A DNA stretch of 64,000 nucleotides from NCBI GenBank assembly GCA_020740775.1, contig JAHEWK010000006.1, positions 2,170,001 to 2,234,000 on the forward strand. The letters run 5' to 3'. This document shows positions 9,061-18,772 of this stretch, in pieces. The notes under the pieces were generated by a model. The model did no database searches. It had not been told where the DNA came from and was given only the letters and a program-made list of their open reading frames with translations. The translations under genes and the position numbers were made by a program. The DNA comes from Ilyonectria destructans (taxonomy: Eukaryota > Ascomycota > Sordariomycetes > Hypocreales > Nectriaceae). How positions within the stretch are numbered: the first letter of the stretch is position 1; every line of letters begins with the position of its first letter.

Positions 9061-11006
9061 GGAGCGATCACATCAAGAACTCTCTCCTGCCTCTCCTCTC
9101 CACCGAGGACATCTGCGCCATCCGCCAGACCTCATCCGCATGCTGCAACCTCGTCACCAAGCGCCTCTTCACCCGCATCCATATCTCCTTTACTGCCTCA
9201 ACCTTCACCCGCCCAGCGCGAGTTGCCGCTCTGGCCCGCATCGGCCACCACATTGAGCATCTCACTTTCTATCTGCCGCACTCAGCCGCCACTTTCCTGC
9301 CTCCTCTCATCCATCCCCTCTCTGGCAATGAGATTTCGTTCCTCTACACGCCTCATACTAGCATGGGATCCGTGCTCTCGCGCCCCAAGTACGCCAACTC
9401 CGAGCTCGGTGATATCCTCACCCAGCAGTACCCACCCATGTTCCACGCCGCCACCAATGTCCCCAGCTTCATCAACGCCATGCGCAACCTGCCCAACATC
9501 CGCCATCTCACTATCCGCTGCCCCGGACAGGATCCCCGGGAGCGCTACCGCCGCAACATTGTCGACTACGCCCTAATCAGCCTGCGCATTTCCCTTGAGC
9601 GTGCTCCCCTAAACAAGCTGCATAAGCTATCTCTCTCTTCAGTCCACCCATCCGCCTTCAACTATCTGCGCCACGTCCCTGGATTCGGAAGTGTTCCCTC
9701 CGCAGGCCGCCGCTGGAAACAGATCCGCAAGCTCTCCATCTCTGTCGACGCCTGGGACTTCTATGGCTCTTCTCCCGGCCTGGACCACCTTAAGATCATG
9801 GACGACTACATCCGCAACTTCGCTCCTAACCTCGAAAAGTTCGCCTTCAACTGGATCGGCCGCAAGGGACCTTGCCCCGTATCATTGGCTGGAGATCCTC
9901 TGTTTGCGCCTCCGCGATCCACTAAGAAGCTCTTCCATGAGGTCACCTCCCCAATGTCTCCCCTCCCTACCCGCCCAACCCGTGGGCCTATCCACTTCCC
10001 CAAGCTGCGGTACCTCCAGATCCGCAACTCCACTATGAATGCGCCCCAACTAAGCCAACTCATCAACTCTCACCGCGGCACCGTCAAGGAATTCGACTTT
10101 GAAAGTGTCTCCCTCGCCAACAACGGAAACTGGGACGATGCTTTGGCGCCCCTGGATAGTGACTCCCTATGGTCTCGGAGCAGCAGCATGGTCACGCCAT
10201 CCGAGTGCAGCCTCGTCACTAGTCCTAGTTCTGAATACCTTCCGAGTCCTAGTGCTGCCGTGGCTGCGGCGAGCCGGGAGCTCATGGATGTTGACCTCGG
10301 TGGCTTCGCGTTTAGCGATTCGGACCGGGAAATCATTGGAAGTATGTTGGGAGGTGATGATGCCACCACTGTCATGAGCCCTGCCCCTACAGAAAGCGAT
10401 GTTGGCACAAGCTTTACCACCAGGTTTAGGAAGCGTTCTCGTCGTCGTCGGAGAAAGCACCGCAATGATGGCGATGACACCCCTGAGAAGTCACCTCTCT
10501 CACAACAACACTCCATCTCTGATCATCAATCTCCCTTGAGTCGCCACAAACCCTCTCGCCCGTCCTATGAAGAGGAATTCCTCCGCCCCGAGACTCCTGT
10601 TCCTAATCCAATCGTCGCCCCCATCCTCAGCGCCGACCCCCAGCCCATCCTTCTCCAGCCTACGATATACGACCCCGCCACCAGACTGGCCACTGCCGCC
10701 GCTCGCCCCGATAACAACATCTCCCCGGTGCAGCGCAACATAGAACAGGAAGAGACCCACAGACTCTTCGCAGAGGACGCCGCCGCTCGCACCAGCGCCC
10801 TGCAAAAAGCCAAGGCAGCCGTCCTGACCAAGCTCAGCCGCGAGTTCTGCAACAACAAAAAGACCCGTCCCGTCGAGCCCAACGCGTGCCGCTTCCTTGC
10901 GGGCAGGGATTTGGGCACCGCGTTTGGGCCGAACATGGTCATGGAGGATTGTAGGGGGCTGGAGAGCCGAAGTGTATTGGTACCGTTAATGTTTAGCCGG
11001 TCCTGA
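9021..11006 (+). CDS. F-box-like fungal protein with C-terminal basic nuclear-type signal
   Basis: Single exon, 661 residues. Residues about 20-60 (LLPLLSTEDICAIRQTSSAC, then CNLVTKRLFTRIHISF) match the pattern of fungal F-box-like domains: Leu-Pro-Leu helix, Asp-x-Cys-x-x-Ile-Arg-x-Thr-Ser, then a Leu-Phe-x-x-Ile strand. The next 300 residues contain leucine-containing helix/strand repeats such as LPNIRHLTIRCP and FPKLRYLQIRNS, reminiscent of the degenerate LRR part of such proteins. If the F-box call is right it would bind Skp1 and recruit a substrate to an SCF ubiquitin ligase; no substrate can be inferred. A strongly basic stretch near residues 468-482 (RFRKRSRRRRRKHR) looks like a nuclear signal, inside a Ser/Pro-rich linker. 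The C-terminus has a short amphipathic Ala/Leu/Lys segment. The leader is C/T-rich and carries an overlapping upstream ORF. The gene converges on the DsbA-like gene, with 275 bp between stops. Confidence 0.72.
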   Translation: MASSTELRFVALLRSDHIKNSLLPLLSTEDICAIRQTSSACCNLVTKRLFTRIHISFTASTFTRPARVAALARIGHHIEHLTFYLPHSAATFLPPLIHPLSGNEISFLYTPHTSMGSVLSRPKYANSELGDILTQQYPPMFHAATNVPSFINAMRNLPNIRHLTIRCPGQDPRERYRRNIVDYALISLRISLERAPLNKLHKLSLSSVHPSAFNYLRHVPGFGSVPSAGRRWKQIRKLSISVDAWDFYGSSPGLDHLKIMDDYIRNFAPNLEKFAFNWIGRKGPCPVSLAGDPLFAPPRSTKKLFHEVTSPMSPLPTRPTRGPIHFPKLRYLQIRNSTMNAPQLSQLINSHRGTVKEFDFESVSLANNGNWDDALAPLDSDSLWSRSSSMVTPSECSLVTSPSSEYLPSPSAAVAAASRELMDVDLGGFAFSDSDREIIGSMLGGDDATTVMSPAPTESDVGTSFTTRFRKRSRRRRRKHRNDGDDTPEKSPLSQQHSISDHQSPLSRHKPSRPSYEEEFLRPETPVPNPIVAPILSADPQPILLQPTIYDPATRLATAAARPDNNISPVQRNIEQEETHRLFAEDAAARTSALQKAKAAVLTKLSREFCNNKKTRPVEPNACRFLAGRDLGTAFGPNMVMEDCRGLESRSVLVPLMFSRS

Positions 11007-11281
11007 TTTTTTCTTTCTTATGTATTTGAAGTTGTCTAGGTTGGGTGTACAATGGAGTTGGTGGGAAAATTACACCGTGTGGAGGAAGGAGTTTTATGGT
11101 TTGTGATGAGATATGATACCATGATTTCACGCCCGTGTATTTTTTCTTTCTTTCTTCATGTACGTATCATGATACTTTTTAACGCACGACTTATGAGCTG
11201 TACATATTTTTATGTCATGTACGAATTCGATGTATTCACTTGAACCTCGATGCCTCTCCTCTTCGAACCCTTTCGAGTAAT

Positions 11282-12108
11282 CTATGAACTCTCCTTGACT
11301 ACCGTTTCCAATGCCTTGACGTAGTCTGCAACCTGTTTTAATCCAGTCAGGGTCAAGTCCCTCCGCCGCCCCTCCACCATCACCACCGGAACCGCGTCAA
11401 TATCCATACCCACGTTGCGGATCTTCTCCTTTACTTGCTTCTGGCCCTTCTCACGGTCGGCTACCAACGCCTTCGCTTGCTCTTCAGGCACACCAGCCGC
11501 GATGCATGCAGCCACGAGTGTGTCGTCCGCGGCAGGGTGTTGCCCTTCGGCAAAGTATAGTCGAAACAGCTCGTCCACGAGGCGGTTCGTCACGGCGGCG
11601 CCGTCGGACTCCTGGACGAGCTGGATGACTCGGTGTGCGTGAAAACTGTTACCCGTGGGACCGGTGAAAGTGAGGGGCACGCTGAGTTGTTCTGCGAGAC
11701 CGGTCATGTGCGCCTGGTAGACTTGCTGCGCCTCCGGGTTGTCGTTATGTTTGTGCTGCAAAGCCCACTGAGAGCGGTCCGGAACAGTGTCGGGGAGGTC
11801 GGAAGAGGGTTGATAAGGGTCAAAGTGCAGAGTGAAAGGAACGGATGGGGATTGGACTTGGGAGAGAGCTTGGTCAAGTCTAAGAGGGGAGATTAGTGTG
11901 TACTTGACGATCAGATGGGAGAGGCGGGATGCCTTTTCTTGGCTAGGTATGTCCTGAGGAAGAGAGTTAGCGATGGGATCGCAAGAGAGAGAGCGTTACT
12001 TGGATATGGGTAGCTGGTTTGTGAGAACCACTTCTATCAGGAGGTTGTGAAGCTAACATACCAAGGACAGGTCGTGTCGATGGTAAAGGTGACCTGCGAT
12101 TCATACAT
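11282..12108 (-). CDS. DsbA/FrnE-like thioredoxin-fold protein (2-hydroxychromene-2-carboxylate isomerase type)
   Basis: Three exons: 12108-12062, 11953-11933 and 11879-11282, giving 221 residues. The N-terminus MYESQVTFTIDTTCPW, joined to TYLAKKR (exon 2) and LDQALSQVQSPSVPF (exon 3), reproduces the first strand and active-site region of the FrnE/DsbA branch. The insertion domain and the closing section (VPVVMVEGRRRDLTLTGLKQ, then VADYVKALETVV) follow in order. The motif is C-P-W-T instead of C-P-W-C, so the resolving cysteine is missing. Disulfide oxidase chemistry is therefore doubtful, and a glutathione-transferase-kappa-like or isomerase-like role is more likely. Exon 2 is only 21 nt. 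Intron 2 (11932-11880) starts with GC, not GT, and ends CTCTTAG after a CACTAATC branch-like site. Intron 1 (12061-11954) is GTATGT...CAG. The splice model preserves the frame and the family motif, but transcript evidence is absent. Confidence 0.8.
11880..11932 (-). other. Probable non-canonical GC-AG intron
   Basis: On the minus strand the sequence AAAAG|GCATCC...CACTAATC...CTCTTAG|ACTTG is 53 nt, within the usual range for fungal introns. Reading through it meets a TGA in frame. Removing it joins KK-R to LDQAL in the frame expected for the family. No GT donor is available nearby. Confidence 0.65.
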
Positions 12109-12442
12109 AATGAAAATCGGCGATGAGCTGTAAGGGATCAAGTTGAGGATATTTTAGAAGCTATAATGCAACTCAAGCTCCGAGCTTTGCGAGAAAGAGT
12201 CGACACAGGTTGCGGCGACGTCACGGTTCATGGAGCTTTGAAGCTTTGAAGCGGGGGAAGGGATCGGCGGCCCGTCTCACCTCCGTCCGGCCGGGAAGAG
12301 GCATGCGGAGCCATTCACACTAGCCGGAGATTATCAAGACATGCACCTCATCTTATGTATCAAAACACAACAAAGAGAATCGTGTTGTAGTGATGATTGG
12401 GGTATCTCAAACGTGAATTCTTTTTCCTGCTTGCCAAGCTAT
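12109..12442. promoter_or_regulatory. Short intergenic region between NOP13-like 3' end and DsbA-like start
   Basis: These 334 bases must contain the terminator of the NOP13-like gene and the promoter of the DsbA-like gene, both transcribed leftward. Small direct repeats (agctttgaagctttgaagc near 12235) are present. I see no gene. Confidence 0.45.
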
Positions 12443-13759
12443 CTAGTCAAACGTCATCTTCGAACCCGTGTGCTTAACCACCGCACCGGTCAACCTCGCG
12501 ACTGAGATGTCAGTCGCCTCCTTCAGGGGCTTCGAGGCACCGCTGTCCGCGCCCTCGGCCCCCTCGTTCGGCCTGTAGGCCTTGCGCGCCGGCGGTCGAT
12601 TCCGTGGGTTCTCGCTGTCGTCGGCGTTGGGGTTCTTCTTGAAGCGCTTCTTGTACCGCACTTGGTCGTCCTCGGCCAGCTCGATCTTGAGCTCGCGGCC
12701 TAGCATTCGGTTGACCCACCACTTGCGCATCTTAAACTGCTTCTGCTGGGGCTCCTCGTCCTCATCATCGTCAGAGCCCTCCTTGAAGTCCTTCTCGGTC
12801 TCGATCTCTTCCTTGATTTTCACGAAGCCTTTGACGGCCCACGCTGCTGCCTCCGGCTCCTTGAACTTGACCCAGCCGTAGCCCTTGCACTTGCCCGTGT
12901 CTTCAAACGTGGCGACCTTGACCCACTCGATCTCACCACACTTTTCGAAATTCCGCGACACGTCCTCGTCGGTGGTCTTGAAGCCCATGTTGCCCACGAA
13001 GATCTTGCGGCTCGCGTTGGCATCCTTCTTCTGCTGTGCTGCATCACCCTCCTCGGTACCAGGCTCAGGCTCGGCCTCCTTCTTGGGGCGGCCCTCGAAG
13101 GATTTGGAATCCTTGATGAGGAGCTTTCGGGCACCGAGATCGTTCTCAGAGAGGGCGATGGCGGCGACCTTGGGGCCGATATCTGTGAAGTCGACGTAGG
13201 CGAAGCCCTTGTTGGTGGGCTTGGCGCTCTTGTCCCGGCCAGGCTCCTTGTTCGTGGGCAGTTTGATGCGGGTGATGTTCTCTTCGGTGATGACGCCGCC
13301 CGAGTTGTCGATGAGCCACTTGCGCAGCTCAACGGGACCGACGAAGAAGGGCAAGTTGCCGACCCAGACGCCATGCTCTGAGCGGGCGTCCTTCTTGTCC
13401 TTCTTCTCGCCCGACTCGTCGTCGCTGTCCTGCTTGGCGGGGAGGGACTTGCCCTTCTTGAGGGCACGCTTTGCGCGCTTGGAAGGGGGCTCGGGGGCGG
13501 AGACGTCTACTTCAATCTCCTCGATCTCGGCCTTGCGTTTGCCAGAGGGTGTAGCTTCGGGGGCGGACTCGGCAGCAGGCTCGTCGGATTGTTCAGCCTC
13601 GGCGGGCTTGACGGGCTTCTCAGGCTTTTCGACCTCTTCGGCCGCGTCAACCATGTCGACATCGGGCTGCTCCTGCTTCTTCTCCTTTCTCTCCTTCTTG
13701 TCCTTCTTCTCCTTCTTTTCCTTCCTCTCCTTCTTGTCCTTCTTCTCTTTAGTCGCCAT
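12443..13759 (-). CDS. NOP13: NOP13-like nucleolar RNA-binding protein with two RRMs
   Basis: Single exon, 438 residues. The first 30 residues are an almost pure Lys/Glu/Asp charged run, and residues 30-125 are acidic with nuclear basic clusters (KRAKRALKKGK). RRM1 spans about 130-215, with RNP2 VWVGNL (131-136) and RNP1 KGFAYVDF (184-191). RRM2 spans about 252-365, with RNP2 IFVGNM (253-258) and RNP1 KGYGWVKF (292-299); an acidic insertion sits near its end, followed by RKWWVNRMLGRELKIELAED. This order, the split second RRM and the Lys-rich tail match yeast Nop13, a nucleolar protein associated with pre-ribosomal particles. The role in ribosome biogenesis is taken from the family. The start ATG directly follows the stop-free boundary and precedes the Lys-rich leader typical of the family. 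Nop12-type proteins are the nearest alternative. Confidence 0.85.
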   Translation of the reverse strand: MATKEKKDKKERKEKKEKKDKKERKEKKQEQPDVDMVDAAEEVEKPEKPVKPAEAEQSDEPAAESAPEATPSGKRKAEIEEIEVDVSAPEPPSKRAKRALKKGKSLPAKQDSDDESGEKKDKKDARSEHGVWVGNLPFFVGPVELRKWLIDNSGGVITEENITRIKLPTNKEPGRDKSAKPTNKGFAYVDFTDIGPKVAAIALSENDLGARKLLIKDSKSFEGRPKKEAEPEPGTEEGDAAQQKKDANASRKIFVGNMGFKTTDEDVSRNFEKCGEIEWVKVATFEDTGKCKGYGWVKFKEPEAAAWAVKGFVKIKEEIETEKDFKEGSDDDEDEEPQQKQFKMRKWWVNRMLGRELKIELAEDDQVRYKKRFKKNPNADDSENPRNRPPARKAYRPNEGAEGADSGASKPLKEATDISVARLTGAVVKHTGSKMTFD

Positions 13760-16377
13760 TGTGTCGGTCTGTCACGATGATGATTGAATGTCGAGTCCAC
13801 CTAGGGTCAGCCTCAGTTCCAATCCAATGCGACCAGAATTTTTTCTGCCAGTGGCTGGCACGATAAGCGATAAGAGACGGTAAAATATGGGGCCCAGTTC
13901 AAGACCCTGGCAACTGGAGTCTGGGATGCGGGGCGGCGGCGGCGGCTGTGACTGGCTTAAACATGGCACGCCAATCAACTGGAATCAGGGATTGGGCGAC
14001 TATTTGCATGAATTTGATCTGTACGAAGTAGACAGAAACAAAAGCCCATTGGAGCCTGGTGTTTCCTTTGCTGTCATGATACGTCAACTTGTCAGATTTT
14101 TTAGTCTGAAAGGCGGTCGTGACCGACAGGTAGTTTTCTGTGTTGTGCAGTTTGGGTGACACAAGAATCATGCATGCATAGCAATGCCTTAACCCGCAGG
14201 CCTCACCACACAAGCCAGATCCCGGTTCAAAAACCAGGACGGTGACCTAAGAGCCCCTGAAAGAAGGGAGAAAACGACAGCTTGACGAAGTTCTGAAGTC
14301 ATCATAGTGACAAAGGTTCACGCCCTTGGGAGCCTGGCGTGCTTCTTGGCGCGGCGATGGAGCGGAAATGAAACTCGCAACCTTGGTCGAAGCCTGGCGC
14401 CGCCACATGTAGCATGTAAGGGGAGCGACCACATTAGCTGCATCGTGGTCGCAGTGGATGCCACGATCAGAGAGTTACAATGGGCAGTGTTTGAGTGTCT
14501 CAATTGACAAGACGCCTCAGTCATTCCCCGCCGATCTTTGGTTGGTGCCCCACCCCAAACTCCCTTGGATGGCATTCGCACCGCAGATGCAGCTAGAGAC
14601 TGAGACACAACCAGATGATGCGCAAGCGAAGATCGAGCGCTGCGCGAATACCCCACAATGTCTCTGAAAACTGGAAATGCGCTGCAAGGCGAAATGAAGG
14701 TCTGGGCGGCCGAGAACTAGAGTTTGTTAATGGCATTTGAGCGCGAATCTAAACGGATGAAGCCAAACTGGGACTGGCATGTCTTAATGTCGAGCATTTG
14801 AAGTCTTGGAGGAGGGGTTGCTAGCCCGAGCCAGAGGACCGGATGACCACTCGATGGTGCACGGATTGGCTGCTACTAGCATGAAGCTTGGTCTAAGATG
14901 GCATCAGATGGCGCCACACCATAGAGGCACGGGCAGAGACACACAGAACCAGCCAAATGCGCAACTCTGATCTGCTCTCGTCACGGTAGCAGCAGACAGG
15001 TTCTGTCATTATCCGACGCTGCTGCATCAATAAGGGGGGAGAGTCCGAGAAGGGGAATGTGGCCGGTGGCCGTTCTGGCTCGTGCTGTTGGAGCCGGCCC
15101 GGGGGCGGGGAGAGAACCAAGGCGCCGCCCGCAGCCGTCGCCGGCCGGCCAGACCGAGACGAGACGGGCAGTGAACAAAGGACGCCAAAACGGCAACACA
15201 TTCGGGGTTCGATAGCGGCGACTCGGGCAGCTCACTGGCGTGCAAACGAGGGACGACGACCCGGGACCGAGAGCCCGTCCGCCTCCCGCCAGTTAAGCAC
15301 AGAGCATAACGCCTGGCTTGGGACGGATTGAAGGCGACCCGGAGGTTTGCCTAGCAGTGCAGACGTCCAAATGTGCAGAGGGGCAAGATGACGCCGCAAA
15401 ATGCCATAGAAGGCAAATGGTAGCAACCAAGCTGAGATGCCCCACTACCATGCCACGCGGGCCCACTCCAGTAGCCCACCGGCAACCCACTGTTTCCCAG
15501 AAATGTCCACTGTCGCTCACTGGCGCCCACTGTAGGGGCAACGCCACAGCCCCCGCTAGCAGGCGCCCGATGTCCCGGCGTCACGTGCGGTTGGTGGCCC
15601 TGGACTCCAGGCGGTCCAGTGGGTGTGCTGGGGGTGCACTGGGGTGTGCTTGGTGTGCCAGTGGTTGCTCAGGGTGGCCTAGAGCTTGGCCCCAGCGAAT
15701 CAACCGCCCGGTGACTACAGCGACCGCAGGGACCAACGCAGTGGCCTAGCCCCAGAGCATTTCACTCCCAGGTCACTCCCGTCACTCCAGCTCCGCTTCG
15801 CTCGTCTCTTCTCGTCTCTGCTTCTTTCTCCCTCCCCCCGTCTCACTTCGCTTTCCAGGCTCCTTTGGTCACACACAGCCCAAAACAGAGGCCCAACCCC
15901 ATCCCCAATTCAATCCAATCCACCCAATCAATCCATCACACTCCCCACCCGCCAACCTTGCCTTGTCCGCCTGCTCTGCGCTGGCTGGCTGGCTGCGGCC
16001 TTACGTAGGTACCTACGCTACGACGCTACGCTACCGTACCCTTAACAACGCAATCTTTTTTGCGCCGAAGCGGCGTTTCGCCGTCTGGGCACACCCATGC
16101 CGCCGGTGTTGACCGCTTTCTGCTGAGACTCCCGCCCCGACCTCCCTTCTCCTCCTCCACACTTCAGCTTTGCACGTCCGGGGCATCTCTCGACGCACTC
16201 TGCACCTTCCCGTCGGCACTCAAGTCTTCGATCAACCCTCTACAGCCAGCTGCCGGAACTTCTCTATTTCTTCCGCTTTTGGCCGTCGTCTCTCGCCCTC
16301 TGTCGGATCCGTCATCACCTCATCGACGTCGTCACCGTTGCAGCCCAGCGCACTCCGGTGACTTCCTGTCTCCCACC
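13760..16377. promoter_or_regulatory. Divergent intergenic region between NOP13-like and STS1
   Basis: These 2.6 kb lie between divergent start codons. The right end (about 15760-16377) is a C/T-rich leader before STS1. Around 15560-15720 the plus strand is rich in cactg and ggtgtgc motifs, and 16004-16035 contains overlapping tacg/ctacgctacg repeats. No frame here looks like a real gene. I looked at a tRNA-like ggttcaaaaacc near 14224 and rejected it. Confidence 0.5.
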
Positions 16378-17394
16378 ATGAATGTTTTGCTCTCGCCACA
16401 GCCGCCGGTTTTCCCTCACCAACACGAAAACCCTCGTCTCTCACCTCAGCGATCTTGTGAGTTCTTTTCTTCTTCGCACCCACCTCTCGCTCCATCTCCG
16501 TTTCCTCACCTTCCCCATATCCTTCCTTCCACGATGCCGTCGTTGATCACTAATCCCCCCTAAGTATCGCCATTTCACAACATGACCTCCCGCAAGCGAA
16601 AAGCCGACGAGGATGGTGACGAGACCATGTCGCCGCAGAGCTCTCCTGCCATTTCTGCCAGAACCCTCTCCCGACCATCCAAGAAAGTCCGGTCGAACGA
16701 ACTCATCGGTCGGCCCCTCTCCCTCTCCCGACTCCTCGAGACCCTCGATACTTCCCAACTCCGAACTGTCCTGGAGCGGATATGTGAACGCCATCACGAC
16801 ATCGGCCAGGAAGTTGTTTCCCAGGCTCCTCGTCCGTCTGTTTCGTCTGCTCTTGGGGTCTTGCATGACTATTTGGAAAAACTCAAGGACGCCGCTCCCT
16901 ACGGCGATTCGAGCGCGGAATACACCTATTATCGAGTCAAGGATGCGCTGGTTGCTTTGATCGATGCCCTCTTCGACTTCACCCCTCAGTTCCTTCCTCC
17001 CAACGAGAACCAACCCACCAAGTCGCTCCAGTTCCTTGACGGCGCTACGAATCTCATTCACAAACTCCCCGACTGGGAACCACATGCCTACCGCCATCAC
17101 AAGGAAAATGCTTACGAGGAGATCTCCAAGGCATGGGCCTTGGTTATCAACGAGGCTGCTAAGCGAGGTGGAGGTTTTAACCTTCACTCTGGAGGATGGG
17201 ACCAAACTCTCTCCCAGCACAACCAGCAATCCGGTGGACGTATGGCCAGTGCAATCAGTGCGATGGGTAGCAGTGTTGGCTGGATGGGACCCAACGGAAA
17301 CGGATCGGCCCCCAACTCCTCAGATCCCAACTCCATCTTGAACCAGCTTATGTCTGGTACGTATGGGGCTCCGGTCCGAGTTGGACCTCTCTAG
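16378..17394 (+). CDS. sts1: STS1/Cut8 family tether for the nuclear proteasome
   Basis: Two exons, 16378-16456 and 16565-17394, giving 302 residues. Cut8 (fission yeast) and Sts1 (budding yeast) hold the 26S proteasome at the nucleus. Exon 1 encodes MNVLLSPQPPVFPHQHEN and PRLSPQRS, the conserved start of the family. The intron (GTGAGT...ATCACTAATC...CTAAG, 108 nt) joins to LSPFHNMTSRKRKADEDGDE, giving the expected Ser-Pro-rich leader and Lys-Arg-Lys-Ala-Asp motif. The core follows: GRPLSLSRLLETLDTSQLRT, LERICERHHDIGQEV, then the helical-bundle residues and SSVGWMGPNG near the end, closing with LNQLMSGTYGAPVRVGPL. Starting only at the internal ATG 16582 would lose the conserved N-terminus. 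The intron acceptor is AAG, which is acceptable though uncommon. Yeast and fission yeast homologues are short-lived and lysine-dependent; whether that holds here is inference. Confidence 0.92.
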
Positions 17395-18772
17395 ATCAAC
17401 CCCCCAAGAGGAACACGATTGCATAACACGGCGCTCCGGACGAGTCATCACTGCATATATCATGACCGCATCGTTTTGACGACTTTCATTTGGCATCAAG
17501 GGCTGGCATAGACTTATCAGGCACCTCATTTTCATGTCACAGCGGGGTTGGGCGGCGTTTTGTCTGCATTTGTTGATATCCCTTTCTTTCACTCATGAGT
17601 AGCAGGGATTATTAATGTATCTGTATTTCCTTCTTTCGTACTCAACGTGTGGACAGACCACATGATTCCTGTATGTAGAGATATTTCTTTTACCCATCAT
17701 CTACCTTGGTTCCTTGACCCAAGGAGATGACTGCAATCACAACGTGGTTTTTGCGGTACTCCGGATATTTCAACCTAAGATGTGATGTGGACCCTTAATT
17801 TCCATGTAACAATCAAATCGGGCACTCAGTCCCCTACCCACGCAGTCGCAGAACAGACAGGATCTCGGCCGAGAGTCTCTCAGCGCTCTCTACAGGTAAA
17901 TCCCAAAACCGAATCGAAGTGGGCTCTGCCATTCCTTCATCTCCTCCAAGCAGGGACTCAGAGAGGGGCTAATTTGGGAACGATTTTGCGGCAAGGCCAT
18001 TGATCAGGCTTAGCGTCCATGCCGCCCTTGTCCAGTTTCCCAGACGTCGGATGCCCTGCAAGCAATGCTATCGGATCATTCTTGAAAGCACAGGGACCTT
18101 ATCTAACGTTACTCAATATGAAACACACCCCGACCAATTCGATTGATGGAAAATTTCCCCGCAGTGTTTTTCCTTGTTCTTTTGTCGTCTGTGTACGACT
18201 TTGAATTGTGATGGCGGAAGAACAAATGGTTTAGAGGTCTTCATGTTTGTGCAACATATCAGGACGTACTGCCCTGAATTTCTGCCACAATCCATCGCAC
18301 GTAGCCTGCGGCAGTTTCAAAGGATACTAGGCAACATGCTTCTGGTTGAAAATTCTGCATTCTAAACTATAACTTTAACGCTCACTCACTTTGAAACAGC
18401 CTCTGATCTCGAGGAAATCGGTAACTGAGTTAAGACACCGCAGAGGTTCAGGTACATAAAGCGGCTGGCGGCTGTTGCTTGAAAACCAGCGGGGCAAGCT
18501 GCGGGACCTCCCGGCGATGCGGCAGATGGCGAAGAAGTGGGCCCCGATTTCAAAGCGCAAGGTCACGTGCTCTCCCGTCACGTTAGGCAGGACGCGCGAG
18601 TGCCTGGCTGTGAACGCGTTCTCACGACCCCCCATCCAGCTGCTTTCTCCACAGCAGCAACGCTTCCAAGTGTTAGACGACCGGGCCAACATCTCATCAT
18701 AGCGGTTTGTTTTTACATCAAGCTTCTATTTAAATGTCGGCATAGACGGTGTGGATTGCTCAACCCTCCACC
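17395..18772. promoter_or_regulatory. Intergenic region upstream of RAD52
   Basis: These 1.4 kb hold the STS1 3' end and the RAD52 promoter. The middle (about 17580-18400) is richer in A+T than the flanking genes, and I see no coding features in it. Candidate elements near RAD52 are listed separately. Confidence 0.5.
18564..18619. promoter_or_regulatory. CACGTG and ACGCGT motifs upstream of RAD52
   Basis: CACGTG occurs at 18564-18569 and ACGCGT at 18614-18619, about 155-210 bp before the RAD52 ATG. ACGCGT is the MluI cell-cycle box bound by MBF in yeasts, where it drives G1/S expression of replication and repair genes. CACGTG is the core of bHLH sites. Six-base motifs occur by chance, so the functional assignment is inference from position and gene class. 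Confidence 0.3.

Noticed and set aside
14213..14240. tRNA T-arm-like ggttcaaaaacc
   Set aside because: No A box, anticodon arm or acceptor stem could be folded around it on either strand.
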